Origin: Treponema sp.
GTDB taxonomy: Bacteria; Spirochaetota; Spirochaetia; Treponematales; Treponemataceae
DNA length: 64,000 nucleotides
Direction: 5' to 3'
Assembly (NCBI GenBank): GCA_017550685.1
Contig: JAFZOJ010000050.1
Location: forward strand, 62,001-126,000
Numbering within the stretch: the first letter of the stretch is position 1; every line of letters begins with the position of its first letter. Positions 1 to 8,260 of the stretch are shown one piece after another. Below the pieces are notes generated by a model. That model saw only the letters and a list, made by a program, of their open reading frames with translations, was not told where the DNA came from and did not search any database. The translations under genes and the position numbers were made by a program.

Positions 1-150
1 GTTCCAATGGCAGCACGTGTTGCAAACAAAGTTGGTATGTCAGAAGATCCAACTAACTTCCTTTTGATGCACGCTATGGGACCAAACGTAGCAGGTGTTA
101 TCGGAACAGCTATTGCAGCCGGTGTATTCATTTCTACTTACGGAATGTAA
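1..150 (+). CDS. oadB: Sodium-pumping decarboxylase beta subunit, C-terminal end (partial)
   Basis: Only the last 49 codons are in the window, ending at the TAA at 148-150. The tail reads AARVANKVG, then [17 protein letters not shown], then a hydrophobic final helix. This is the conserved C-terminus of the beta subunit of biotin-dependent sodium-translocating decarboxylases (oxaloacetate, methylmalonyl-CoA or glutaconyl-CoA type), an integral membrane protein that couples carboxybiotin decarboxylation to sodium export. Which substrate the complex uses cannot be told from this piece. A strong terminator follows directly, so this is the last gene of its unit. Confidence 0.85.
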   Translation, partial: VPMAARVANKVGMSEDPTNFLLMHAMGPNVAGVIGTAIAAGVFISTYGM

Positions 151-180
151 TATAACACACAAAACATAAATTATTCAGAA

Positions 181-207
181 CCCCGGAGTCAGTATCCGGG
201 GTTTTTT
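181..207 (+). terminator. Rho-independent terminator after the decarboxylase gene
   Basis: A 7-bp stem CCCCGGA (181-187) / TCCGGGG (195-201) with a 7-base loop is followed by a T run to 207. It sits 30 bases after the stop codon of the upstream gene. The T run overlaps the last bases of the convergent gene on the minus strand. Confidence 0.9.
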
Positions 208-1558
208 ATATTTCAAGCGATATTTTCATAGACAGGCTTACATCCTTTATAACTGCTTTTATTCCAAGCGTTGAGGTAAAGTCGATATCTTTTTTAAGGG
301 TGGTTGGGTTTGTAGGGCTGTAATTTTTCTGCGTAAATGTGATGGCGTTATTGTTCCAGAACTCCACTGTGCCGTAATAGTGCAGGTTTATTCCCGCCTT
401 CTGGCTAAAGTTCCATTTCTTTTTTTTATCATCAGTTTCAAAATTAAATCTGGCTGAAAGGTCGGGTTTAAGTTTTTTAATGCTAGTCCCAAAAGACAAA
501 TCAACATTGCCGTTCGAAAAAGTTATGGCGGTGCTTTCGTTCAGTTTTTTTACATTAAAGGTGGCTTTGGTAACAATATTTAATGTGTTTATCTCGCCGG
601 TAAACTTAATGCCTGCCGCAGTCTTAAGGCTGTGTGTGTCGGAATTAAGCTTGATGTCCGCCTGAGTACCAAGGCTGTTTTTGATGATGAGCGGGGCTTT
701 AATTCCTTTTAGAAACTGATAGTTTACCGTGGTTTTGAGCTGGAGCAGGGGAGAAAGTGTTTTGCCCGAGCTTGTAATTACGTTTTCGTTCTGATTATAA
801 AAAGCATTAAAATTTACTGCCAGGTGCTTGTGCTTAAAATAGTTTTCTGTCCTGAACACCGGCAAAAACTTTCCGTAAGGAGATTCATAGGCGTTGATAA
901 TCCAAAGGGTTCCGGCATTTTTGGAGGCAACCGAAACCTGCGCACCCATGCAGACATGCCCGCCTGAGTGATAAAAGCAGGCATTATTAAACCACGAGCT
1001 TACTTCACTTTGCCTGTACGGGTAAAATCCACCGGTCAGGCTGAGGGTAGTTGTAACGGACTTCTTAATCACAGCCTTGCAGTCCAGCGAGCAGGTAAAA
1101 AGCTCTTTGTCTGCAAAAACACTTATCCGCGCGGTTTTGAGTGCAGTATTTTTAGAAGAATATCCTCCCTGCAAATACCACGCCACAGGCTTGGAAAACG
1201 AGCTCCAGGAAGGCAGGCTTGCTTCCAGTACCGCAGGCTTAATCTGAGCCGCCGACGTTCCCGCCACAGAGCTTAATTCAGGAGAATTGAGACGCGAAAT
1301 TACACCGCCTGCCGAAACATTACCGCACTTAAAAACAACAGGAAATACCGGAAACAGCTGGTGTGTATTTAAGCCCACGCCCCAGTTGTACCTGAACTCA
1401 TTTTTGCGCTCAAGATTAAATCGGCCTTCCGCAAACGAAAGCTTTAATCTGGCAGAATAATCCTGCTGAATATTGAATGCATGCAAAGCCTGGTTCCCGC
1501 CGCGCAGCGCACCAAGGCCCATAAAAAAGAAAAAAGCAATTAACTGTATATACCTCAT
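206..1558 (-). CDS. Probable outer-membrane beta-barrel protein, function unknown
   Basis: I do not recognise a family. The 450-residue product starts with a signal peptide (MRYIQLIAFFFFMGLGAL...). The rest is rich in alternating hydrophobic/polar stretches of about ten residues, and the chain ends in a short amphipathic strand (DVSLSMKISLEI), as outer-membrane barrels often do. There are no cysteine clusters or enzymatic motifs. The gene converges on the upstream decarboxylase operon and lies 61 bases downstream of the SPOR gene on the same strand, so the two may be co-transcribed. Barrel architecture is inferred from pattern only. Confidence 0.6.
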   Translation of the reverse strand: MRYIQLIAFFFFMGLGALRGGNQALHAFNIQQDYSARLKLSFAEGRFNLERKNEFRYNWGVGLNTHQLFPVFPVVFKCGNVSAGGVISRLNSPELSSVAGTSAAQIKPAVLEASLPSWSSFSKPVAWYLQGGYSSKNTALKTARISVFADKELFTCSLDCKAVIKKSVTTTLSLTGGFYPYRQSEVSSWFNNACFYHSGGHVCMGAQVSVASKNAGTLWIINAYESPYGKFLPVFRTENYFKHKHLAVNFNAFYNQNENVITSSGKTLSPLLQLKTTVNYQFLKGIKAPLIIKNSLGTQADIKLNSDTHSLKTAAGIKFTGEINTLNIVTKATFNVKKLNESTAITFSNGNVDLSFGTSIKKLKPDLSARFNFETDDKKKKWNFSQKAGINLHYYGTVEFWNNNAITFTQKNYSPTNPTTLKKDIDFTSTLGIKAVIKDVSLSMKISLEI

Positions 1559-1619
1559 ATATAGTTAACTGCTTTTTTTTGTTAAAAATAGGAAGTTTTT
1601 TATGAAAAAAAATGTTTTT

Positions 1620-2504
1620 TTAATTCACTGTGCTGGTTACATAGCTTCCTGACTTTGCAAAATCAGAAATCTCTGTAATTTTTGACTGCCAGTATTCAGC
1701 TTCACTCTTTGTTGTAAAAGGACCAACTCTTACACGGTAGAATAATTTTGATTTATTATCCTCGTAGGTGTAGATGTCAGAATTAATTTTTCTGTCTGAC
1801 AGAATTGATCTTGCATTTTCAGCAGTCTTTTTGTTGCTGTAGGCTGCAACCTGTACCCAAAAGCGTGTAATTGCAGCTGCAGTTTTGGCCGGAGCAGCAG
1901 TTGTTGTCTTTGGTGCTGCGGCAGTCTTTGTAGAACCGGAAGACTTTGGAGCTGCTTTTGCAACCACTGTAGTCTCTGTGCCTGTTGAAGGGCTTGGGTT
2001 CTTTACGGCAGCTGCTTTTTCAGCTTTTTCTGCTTCTTTTGCGCTGCCTGTATAATACTGGCTGGTAAGAACAACTCCCGGTTCTTCTACCTTAGCCTGA
2101 GTTTCAGGATCTGAAAGGTTTACTGTAATGTTTATGTTGTTCTGAGGAGGATTCTGTGCAAGAGCTCCTTCAGAAGCAAGTTCTTTTTTAAGAGCATTTA
2201 AATCTATGGTTGTAGACTGACTGTTGTTTTCTGCTGCAGGCTGCTGATTAAAGCCTAATACAGTAGTGTTTTCGGAAACAACAAACATATCATTCACCTG
2301 TGGTGAACTTGTCTGTGCATTCTGCTGTGCACTTTCGTTTGTCCAGCCTGATGGAGCCTGGTTACTTTTTTCAACAGGTTTTACACTCGCAATTTTTGCA
2401 TTAGAACGTGCTGTCGGGTTATAAAGAATCATTGCGGCACCAAATACCACAAGCAGAAATACGCTTACTGCAGCAATAATCCATAATGTTTTTTTCTGTT
2501 CCAT
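1620..2504 (-). CDS. SPOR-domain membrane protein
   Basis: The 294-residue product has a short cytoplasmic start, one transmembrane helix (about residues 8-28, IIAAVSVFLLVVFGAAMIL), a long low-complexity periplasmic linker rich in Ala, Pro, Lys, Thr and Gln, and a C-terminal SPOR domain (about 210-290: FWVQVAAYSNKKTAENA ... FYRVRVGPF). SPOR domains bind denuded septal peptidoglycan, so a role in cell division or wall remodelling is likely. The start is supported by an AGGGGA ribosome binding site 7-8 bases upstream. The partner is unknown, and it is not an FtsN orthologue that can be named with confidence. Confidence 0.85.
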   Translation of the reverse strand: MEQKKTLWIIAAVSVFLLVVFGAAMILYNPTARSNAKIASVKPVEKSNQAPSGWTNESAQQNAQTSSPQVNDMFVVSENTTVLGFNQQPAAENNSQSTTIDLNALKKELASEGALAQNPPQNNINITVNLSDPETQAKVEEPGVVLTSQYYTGSAKEAEKAEKAAAVKNPSPSTGTETTVVAKAAPKSSGSTKTAAAPKTTTAAPAKTAAAITRFWVQVAAYSNKKTAENARSILSDRKINSDIYTYEDNKSKLFYRVRVGPFTTKSEAEYWQSKITEISDFAKSGSYVTSTVN

Positions 2505-2599
2505 AAATTTTCCCCTTTAAAATTTACAACCTTAACTTGAATATCGGAAAATTAAAAAAATAGTTTAGAAAAAAAAATAATATATATTAACTGTCAAAT

Positions 2600-2628
2600 T
2601 TGCCTTTTTAACGATGTTTTATTATATT
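2600..2628 (+). promoter_or_regulatory. Promoter of lon, predicted leaderless
   Basis: TTGCCT at 2600-2605, a 17-base spacer, then TATATT at 2623-2628. The lon ATG follows after 7 bases with no Shine-Dalgarno sequence, so transcription should start at or next to the start codon. Confidence 0.55.
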
Positions 2629-2635
2629 AGAATAT

Positions 2636-5104
2636 ATGACAAATATTTATGATGATGATGAGAACGGAAATTCCATTGTTCTCACAGAAAATATACTTCC
2701 GGGAAAGCTTTTAATAATTCCTCTGCAGTCAAGGCCCATTTTTCCGGGCATATTTACTCCGCTCATGATTAATGCTCCCGACGACGTAAAGGTTGTGGAA
2801 AAGGCTCACGAAGAAGGCGGCTTTATTGGTATTGTAATGCTCAAAAACGATACAGAAACTCCTACTGCCGCAGATATGTACAGGGTTGGTACTGTTGCCC
2901 GAATCCTTAAGAAAGTAAATCTGCCTGATGGCGGCATTAATATATTCATTTCTACTGTAAAGCGTTTTAAAATCCGCAAGGTGCTTCATAATTCGGCTCC
3001 GGTTGCGGCCGCTGTAGAATATCTTGAAGAAGAAGAAGCCGACACCTTTGAGGTAAAGGCTTTGACCCGTGCGCTGCTTAGCGAGATGAAGGAGGTTAGC
3101 GAAAACAATCCTTTGTTCAGCGAAGAAATGCGCCTTAATATGGTAAATATTGATAACCCGGGTAAAATTGCCGACTTTATTGCTTCCATTTTGAATGTTG
3201 ATAAGGTTGAACAGCAGAAGATTCTGGAAACTCTGAATGTGCGTGCCCGAATGGAGCAGGTGCTTTTGTTTATCAAAAAGGAACAGGAGCTGCTGCGTGT
3301 TCAGAAAAAGATCCAGCGCGAGCTTAACGACAGGGTAGAAAAAAATCAGCGTGAATACTTTTTGCGCGAAGAAATGAAGTCCATCCAGGAAGAGCTTGGC
3401 GAAACTGCCGGTGGAGACGCTACAGAATATCAGAAGTTTAAAAAGACAATAGAAAGCCTTAAGCTGCAGGGCGAGGTGCTCGAAGCCGCAAACAACGAGC
3501 TGCAGAAATTCCGCATGACTGACCCGGGTTCAAGCGAATACATGGTAATAAGAAATTACCTTGATTTAATCTGCAGCCTGCCTTGGAATACAGAGGGCAG
3601 CTCAAAAATGGACGGCTTTGATATTAAAGAAGCCCAGAAGATTCTTGAGCGAGATCACTTTGGCCTTGATGATGTAAAAAAACGCATTATTGAATATCTT
3701 GCCGTACGCAAAATGAAAAACGACAGCAAGGGTTCTATATTGCTTTTAGTTGGACCTCCGGGAGTTGGTAAAACAAGCGTGGGTCGTTCCATAGCCAGTG
3801 CAATGAAAAAGCCGTTCTTCCGCTTTAGTGTGGGCGGCATGCGTGACGAAGCCGAAATTAAAGGCCACCGAAGAACTTACATTGGTGCTATGCCGGGAAA
3901 AATCATTCAGGGACTCAAAATTACCAAGAGCGCAAGTCCTGTCTTTATGATTGACGAAGTTGATAAGATGGGTTCAAGCCATAACGGAGACCCTGCCAGC
4001 GCCTTGCTGGAAGTACTGGACCCGGAGCAGAATAACACCTTCCGCGACGATTACCTTGATCTTCCGTTTGATGTTTCCAACGTGTTCTTTATTCTTACGG
4101 CTAATACTCTGGACAGTATTCCGTCTCCGCTGCTCGACCGTGCAGAGATAATTCAGCTCAGCGGCTACATCGACCAGGAAAAATTTGAAATTGCCAAAAA
4201 ATACCTTATCCCAAAGAGCCTGGAAAAAAACGGCTTGAAAAAGGGTCAGGTAAAATATACCAAGGCCGCTCTTATGACAATTGCCGAAGAGTACGCCAGA
4301 GAAGCCGGTGTAAGACATTTTGAAAAGTGCCTTGATAAAATCCACCGCAAGATTGTTACAGAAATAGTACAGGAAGTTGATAAAAACATGTCTTCAACAG
4401 GGGGCCTTCGAGAGCCTCAGGCACCCCAAAAGAAATCATCAGGCACTGTCAGCGATATGGGGTCCCTGAGCCTGTCGAAGGGTTCTATCACCATTGACTC
4501 CCCAGACCTTGCAAAATACCTCGGCAAACCCGACTTTGACGAAAGCCAGATAAAAACCGCTTGTGTCCCTGGTACTGCAATAGGCCTTGCCTGGACCAGT
4601 ATGGGCGGCGACACATTACTCTTGGAAGCTGTAAGCTTTGCCGGAAAAGGTTCCCTCGTTCTTACAGGCCAGATGGGTGACGTAATGAAAGAATCAAGCC
4701 AGATTGCATTCAACTGGGCACGCCGTTACGCTGTAGAGAAGGGTATAAAAGAAGCTAAATGGTTTGAAGATAATATCGTGCACCTGCATATACCCGAAGG
4801 AGCCACTCCAAAAGACGGTCCGAGCGCCGGCATTACAATGGCCACAACCTTTGTTTCGTTACTCACAGGCAAAAAAATCAAGCCTCATCTTGCCATGACA
4901 GGCGAGCTAAGCCTTACCGGCCAGGTGCTCCCAATTGGAGGCCTTAGAGAAAAGACCGTAGCCGCCAAACGCAACAAAATTAAAACCATAATAATCCCAA
5001 AAGCCAACGAACGCGACCTGGAAGAAATCCCTGACTATGTAAAGGAAGGTTTGACATTTATTCCTGTCAGCGACGTTCTGGAAGTTATTGAAAAGGCGTT
5101 TTAA
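2636..5104 (+). CDS. lon: ATP-dependent protease Lon
   Basis: Cytoplasmic AAA+ serine protease of protein quality control, 822 residues. In order: an N-terminal substrate-binding LON domain (about 25-210), a coiled coil (about 210-270), an AAA+ module with Walker A GPPGVGKTS and Walker B VFMIDEVDK, and a C-terminal protease domain with the catalytic Ser in PKDGPSAGIT and catalytic Lys in GGLREKTVAAKR. The ATG at 2636 has no ribosome binding site but a -10 box 7 bases upstream. Oddly, residues about 589-616, in the linker between the AAA+ lid and the protease domain, are encoded by two family A palindromic repeats in opposite orientation (reading LREPQAP and GSLSLSKG). The frame is kept and both active sites are intact, so the enzyme is probably functional. 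Confidence 0.97.
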   Translation: MTNIYDDDENGNSIVLTENILPGKLLIIPLQSRPIFPGIFTPLMINAPDDVKVVEKAHEEGGFIGIVMLKNDTETPTAADMYRVGTVARILKKVNLPDGGINIFISTVKRFKIRKVLHNSAPVAAAVEYLEEEEADTFEVKALTRALLSEMKEVSENNPLFSEEMRLNMVNIDNPGKIADFIASILNVDKVEQQKILETLNVRARMEQVLLFIKKEQELLRVQKKIQRELNDRVEKNQREYFLREEMKSIQEELGETAGGDATEYQKFKKTIESLKLQGEVLEAANNELQKFRMTDPGSSEYMVIRNYLDLICSLPWNTEGSSKMDGFDIKEAQKILERDHFGLDDVKKRIIEYLAVRKMKNDSKGSILLLVGPPGVGKTSVGRSIASAMKKPFFRFSVGGMRDEAEIKGHRRTYIGAMPGKIIQGLKITKSASPVFMIDEVDKMGSSHNGDPASALLEVLDPEQNNTFRDDYLDLPFDVSNVFFILTANTLDSIPSPLLDRAEIIQLSGYIDQEKFEIAKKYLIPKSLEKNGLKKGQVKYTKAALMTIAEEYAREAGVRHFEKCLDKIHRKIVTEIVQEVDKNMSSTGGLREPQAPQKKSSGTVSDMGSLSLSKGSITIDSPDLAKYLGKPDFDESQIKTACVPGTAIGLAWTSMGGDTLLLEAVSFAGKGSLVLTGQMGDVMKESSQIAFNWARRYAVEKGIKEAKWFEDNIVHLHIPEGATPKDGPSAGITMATTFVSLLTGKKIKPHLAMTGELSLTGQVLPIGGLREKTVAAKRNKIKTIIIPKANERDLEEIPDYVKEGLTFIPVSDVLEVIEKAF
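4401..4427 (-). repeat. Family A palindromic repeat inside lon (copy 1)
   Basis: GGGGCCTTCGAGAGCCTCAG followed by GCACCCC. It is the reverse orientation of family A and is translated as LREPQAP in the lon linker. Confidence 0.85.
4459..4483 (+). repeat. Family A palindromic repeat inside lon (copy 2)
   Basis: GGGGTCCCTGAGCC followed by TGTCGAAGGG. It is in the forward orientation and translated as GSLSLSKG. It lies 31 bases after copy 1, forming an inverted pair. Confidence 0.85.
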
Positions 5105-5120
5105 AAAAGCGCGGGGTTTT

Positions 5121-5192
5121 AGGGGCTGCGTAAGCCCCTAGGAGAAGGGGTAGGCCGCAATGAAATGCGGCCGAGGGGAAGGCTTTCCCCTC
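5121..5192. terminator. Three consecutive hairpins between convergent lon and uracil permease genes
   Basis: Three perfect stems follow in a row: AGGGGCT/AGCCCCT (5121-5127 and 5133-5139), GGCCGCA/TGCGGCC (5153-5159 and 5166-5172) and GAGGGGAA/TTCCCCTC (5173-5180 and 5185-5192). They lie between the 3' ends of convergent genes, so a bidirectional terminator or mRNA-protecting structure is plausible, although none has a classical T run. The block may itself be a dispersed repeat. Confidence 0.5.
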
Positions 5193-5220
5193 ATACTATT
5201 TACTATCCCCTGTTTACTAT

Positions 5221-6579
5221 TTACTCAGCCTTAGCTTCTTCTGGTGTTTCTTCCTTTTCGCCGGAGAGCATTACGTTGGTAAGAATACCAAGGATAAGTG
5301 CGCAGGCTACTGTACGGATTTCAACAGCACCAAAGCTTACAACCATGCCGCCTACACCGGTAATAAAGATGATGGAAGCAACAAAGAGGTTGCGGTTCTT
5401 GTTCAAATCTACGGTCTGGAAAATCTTAAAGCCGGATACAGCAATAAAGCCGTAAAGAGCAATACAAACTCCACCCATTACACAAGAAGGAATTGTTTCA
5501 AGGAAGGCAACAAGCGGACTGATCATAGAGAAGATGATACATGCAATTGCACAACCCCAGATAGAAACTGTAGAAGCGTTGCGGGTGATGGCAACACAGG
5601 CAATTGATTCACCGTATGTTGTGTTTGGACAACCGCCAAAGAAGGCACCGGCGATAGAACCAACACCGTCACCAAGCAATGTGCGTGTAAGACCAGGGTT
5701 TTCCAAAAGATCCTGTCCAACGATTGTAGAAAGGTTTTTGTGGTCTGCAAGGTGTTCTGCAAATACTACAAATGCAACCGGTACATAAGCTGCAAAGATT
5801 GCAATAAGATATTTTCCTGTTACGGCTTTAAGGCCTTCGCCGCCGCCAAGAAGGAATGTAAACTTAGGAAGTGCAAACAAACCGCAGTTCTTAAGAGCGC
5901 TGTAGTTGATTACAGTAAGTTCGCTTGAGTTTGTTGCTTTTCCGAGCATGGCAAAAATAGAAGCTACAAGGTAACCTGCAAGAATACCAATGATGAAAGG
6001 AATGAGCTTGCCCATTTTCTTTCCATAAGTAGCGCAGAGCATTGTAACAGCAAGGGTAACAAGACCACACATAAGACAGATGTATACGCTTCCGCCTTCG
6101 ATGTTAGACTTCATAAGATCGCCAACTGCATTGCCCGAAAGTGAAAGACCGATGATTGCAACGGTTGGACCGATGATTACCGGTGGCATGAGCTTGCTGA
6201 TCCAGTTTACACCGCAGCATTTAACTACAATTGCGATGATTACATAAACGAGTCCTGCCATGAGGGCACCGATTATAAGACCCCAGTAACCTGCCTGTTC
6301 TGTAAGGCCAAGTGTTGCGGCACCTGCAAAAGCGCTGAACATTGAAGGCAGGAATGCAAAAGAGCTTCCCAAGAATACAGGGCTTGAGCCTTTTGTGAAA
6401 AGCAGGTAGACAATTGAGCCTACACCTGCACCAAACAATGCTGCTGAAGCAGAAAGGTTGTGTCCTACAACTGCCGGTACAGCGATTGTTGCAGCCATGA
6501 TTGCCAGAAGCTGCTGAAGGGCAAAAAGAATTACCTTGCCAGCCTTTGGCTTGTCTTTGATACCATAGATCAAATCCAT
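5221..6579 (-). CDS. uraA: Uracil permease (NCS2 / nucleobase:cation symporter-2 family)
   Basis: Inner-membrane uracil importer, 452 residues with about 14 hydrophobic segments. It opens with LIYGIKDKPKAGKVILFALQQ, the usual start of UraA-type proteins, and carries the NCS2 signatures GLTRTLLGDGVGSIAGAFFG and GCPNTTYGESIACVAITRN. An AGGAG site lies about 8 bases before the ATG. The gene is 19 bases downstream of the HD-GYP gene, so the pair probably forms one transcript. There is no room for a separate pyrimidine-responsive attenuator in that gap. Uracil specificity is inferred from family resemblance; xanthine transport is less likely. Confidence 0.9.
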   Translation of the reverse strand: MDLIYGIKDKPKAGKVILFALQQLLAIMAATIAVPAVVGHNLSASAALFGAGVGSIVYLLFTKGSSPVFLGSSFAFLPSMFSAFAGAATLGLTEQAGYWGLIIGALMAGLVYVIIAIVVKCCGVNWISKLMPPVIIGPTVAIIGLSLSGNAVGDLMKSNIEGGSVYICLMCGLVTLAVTMLCATYGKKMGKLIPFIIGILAGYLVASIFAMLGKATNSSELTVINYSALKNCGLFALPKFTFLLGGGEGLKAVTGKYLIAIFAAYVPVAFVVFAEHLADHKNLSTIVGQDLLENPGLTRTLLGDGVGSIAGAFFGGCPNTTYGESIACVAITRNASTVSIWGCAIACIIFSMISPLVAFLETIPSCVMGGVCIALYGFIAVSGFKIFQTVDLNKNRNLFVASIIFITGVGGMVVSFGAVEIRTVACALILGILTNVMLSGEKEETPEEAKAE

Positions 6580-6598
6580 TTTGTTTACTCCTGTGTGA

Positions 6599-7804
6599 CT
6601 ATAATTTATATATCGTCCCGTCTTTAATCATAGAGATCAAATACGGTACTAAGTCCGGATCAAACTGTTTGCCGCGGCAGCGCTCCAGCTCCGAAATAAT
6701 TCGTTCTTCCGAAAACTTGAGCCTGTAACAGCGGTTTGTATTCATTGCGTCGTAGGCATCGGCAATGCCTACAATGCGTGCAACCAGCGGAATATCCTTT
6801 CCGCTAAGGCGGTTCATATAACCGGTTCCGTCATATCGTTCATGATGATATAAAACTGCGTCGTTAATTTCGGGCAGAATGGTAAAGTTTTTGAGCAGGG
6901 CAGCTCCGTTTGTCGTATGCTGCTGAATCAAACTCCATTCGTCGTTGGAAAGTCTGCTTGTTTTGTTCAAAACATCATCAGAAACTGTAAGTTTTCCTAT
7001 ATCGTGCATAAGCCCGGCATAAAAAAAGTTGAGCTGGGTCTGTTCATCCATGCCCATGCGTCTGGCCATTTCTCTGGCGTAGGCTGCAACACGGGTAGAA
7101 TGTCCCTGCGTATAAGTATCCTTATTATCAATAAAGTTAGAGAAGGTCTTCATTGTCTGTTCAATTATCTGATTATCATGCTCCTGGCGCCTTTTGTTAA
7201 TCTGCCTGTGTCTTAAAATGATGTATGCCAGTACAATAACATAGGTTTCGGCAAGGGCCGAAAAGCTTGCAAGGATTATGCAGAGGATTAAAAGCTTGCT
7301 TGAAGTATATTTTCTGCACATTCTGCCCGAAATGGAAGCAGACCTGAAGCTCAAATCATTCTTGGAAGAAAGTAAAAAGCCGAACAGTTCCTCAGAATTG
7401 GAGCGTACTTCAAACTCAGAGGAGGTGGGCAGGGTGATATAAAGGCGGTTTTCTTCTATAAAACACATACAATTCCAGGTATTTTCAATGACTGTGTCGT
7501 CCGGAACCTTTAATTCGATGCACCAGTTTCTGAAATCCTTGTCTGTAGTGTTTGCAATGAGTCCGTCGTAGGAATAAAGGTAATTATCATTGCTTTCTGT
7601 CCATTCATTTGTCTTGGTTATGGCAAAATAAACCCTGTTATAGCGGTCTACCGGCGGTTTTGTAGAAATCTGAGTAAAGGTTGTTATCTGTTTGTTAGAT
7701 TTGTGAATTTGAAAGATAGAAATGGAGCCTAGCAAAATCCAGGCAATCATAGAGATAAAAAAGCATAGCATGAATATTCGTAACTTGCCAAACTTTTTAA
7801 GCAT
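6599..7804 (-). CDS. Membrane-bound HD-GYP cyclic-di-GMP phosphodiesterase
   Basis: 401 residues: one TM helix near the N-terminus (about 9-31), a roughly 130-residue periplasmic sensor region of no recognised family, a second TM helix (about 172-197), then an HD-GYP domain (about 215-395). Visible motifs are the metal-binding HDIGK, the HHERYDGTGYM segment and GIADAYDAM. The usual GYP tripeptide is GYM here, a common-looking but notable change. HD-GYP domains hydrolyse c-di-GMP to GMP, acting on the cytoplasmic face. The gene is divergent from the FHA/phosphatase/kinase operon and upstream of uraA. No ribosome binding site is seen; a near-consensus promoter sits directly before the ATG. Confidence 0.88.
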   Translation of the reverse strand: MLKKFGKLRIFMLCFFISMIAWILLGSISIFQIHKSNKQITTFTQISTKPPVDRYNRVYFAITKTNEWTESNDNYLYSYDGLIANTTDKDFRNWCIELKVPDDTVIENTWNCMCFIEENRLYITLPTSSEFEVRSNSEELFGFLLSSKNDLSFRSASISGRMCRKYTSSKLLILCIILASFSALAETYVIVLAYIILRHRQINKRRQEHDNQIIEQTMKTFSNFIDNKDTYTQGHSTRVAAYAREMARRMGMDEQTQLNFFYAGLMHDIGKLTVSDDVLNKTSRLSNDEWSLIQQHTTNGAALLKNFTILPEINDAVLYHHERYDGTGYMNRLSGKDIPLVARIVGIADAYDAMNTNRCYRLKFSEERIISELERCRGKQFDPDLVPYLISMIKDGTIYKL

Positions 7805-7810
7805 AACTAA

Positions 7811-7839
7811 ATTATAAAGTAGGAAGTCCTATTAGTCAA
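7811..7839 (-). promoter_or_regulatory. Promoter of the HD-GYP gene, predicted leaderless
   Basis: On the minus strand: TTGACT (7839-7834), 17-base spacer, TATAAT (7816-7811), then 6 bases to the ATG at 7804. This is the best promoter in the window and leaves no room for an untranslated leader. Confidence 0.75.
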
Positions 7840-7880
7840 ATTTGCAAAGGGTTAAATAATCAAATAAAAGCAAGAAAAAA

Positions 7881-7909
7881 TTGCGAATCTGCCGTATTCA
7901 TTATATACT
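7881..7909 (+). promoter_or_regulatory. Promoter of the FHA/phosphatase/kinase operon, predicted leaderless
   Basis: TTGCGA (7881-7886), 17-base spacer, TATACT (7904-7909), then 6 bases to the ATG at 7916. No Shine-Dalgarno sequence is present. Confidence 0.65.
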
Positions 7910-7915
7910 ATAGAT

Positions 7916-8260
7916 ATGAGTAACGAAACAATTCAAACTATGTCACCTGTTGGAAAACAGCTTAAGTCATACGGGGAAACAAAACCTGCTTCTTATCTTA
8001 TGGTAAACAATAAGAAGGTTAGTCTTGTAGCAAAAATTACTATTGGACGCGAGTATGACAATGATGTTGTTGTAGATAATAAGCTTGCAAGCCGTCATCA
8101 CGCTGTAATTCAGAAAATCAAAAATGCCTATTTTTTAAAGGATGAAAACAGCACTAACGGTACCTATCTTAATGGTGTAAAAATTCCGCCTGATAAGTAT
8201 GTTAAGCTTAATCCCGGTGATAAGGTTACTATCGGAAACATGAGTCTTGTAATTTCATGA
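7916..8260 (+). CDS. FHA-domain protein
   Basis: A 114-residue cytoplasmic protein consisting almost wholly of a forkhead-associated domain (about 25-112). The phosphothreonine-binding motifs are present: GR in TIGREYDNDVV, SRHH in ASRHHAVI, and NGTYLNG in the usual spacing. FHA domains bind phosphothreonine peptides. Its stop codon overlaps the start of the next gene (ATGA at 8257-8260), and the operon continues with a PPP-type phosphatase and a Ser/Thr kinase. This makes it a likely reader of that kinase's products. Confidence 0.9.
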   Translation: MSNETIQTMSPVGKQLKSYGETKPASYLMVNNKKVSLVAKITIGREYDNDVVVDNKLASRHHAVIQKIKNAYFLKDENSTNGTYLNGVKIPPDKYVKLNPGDKVTIGNMSLVIS

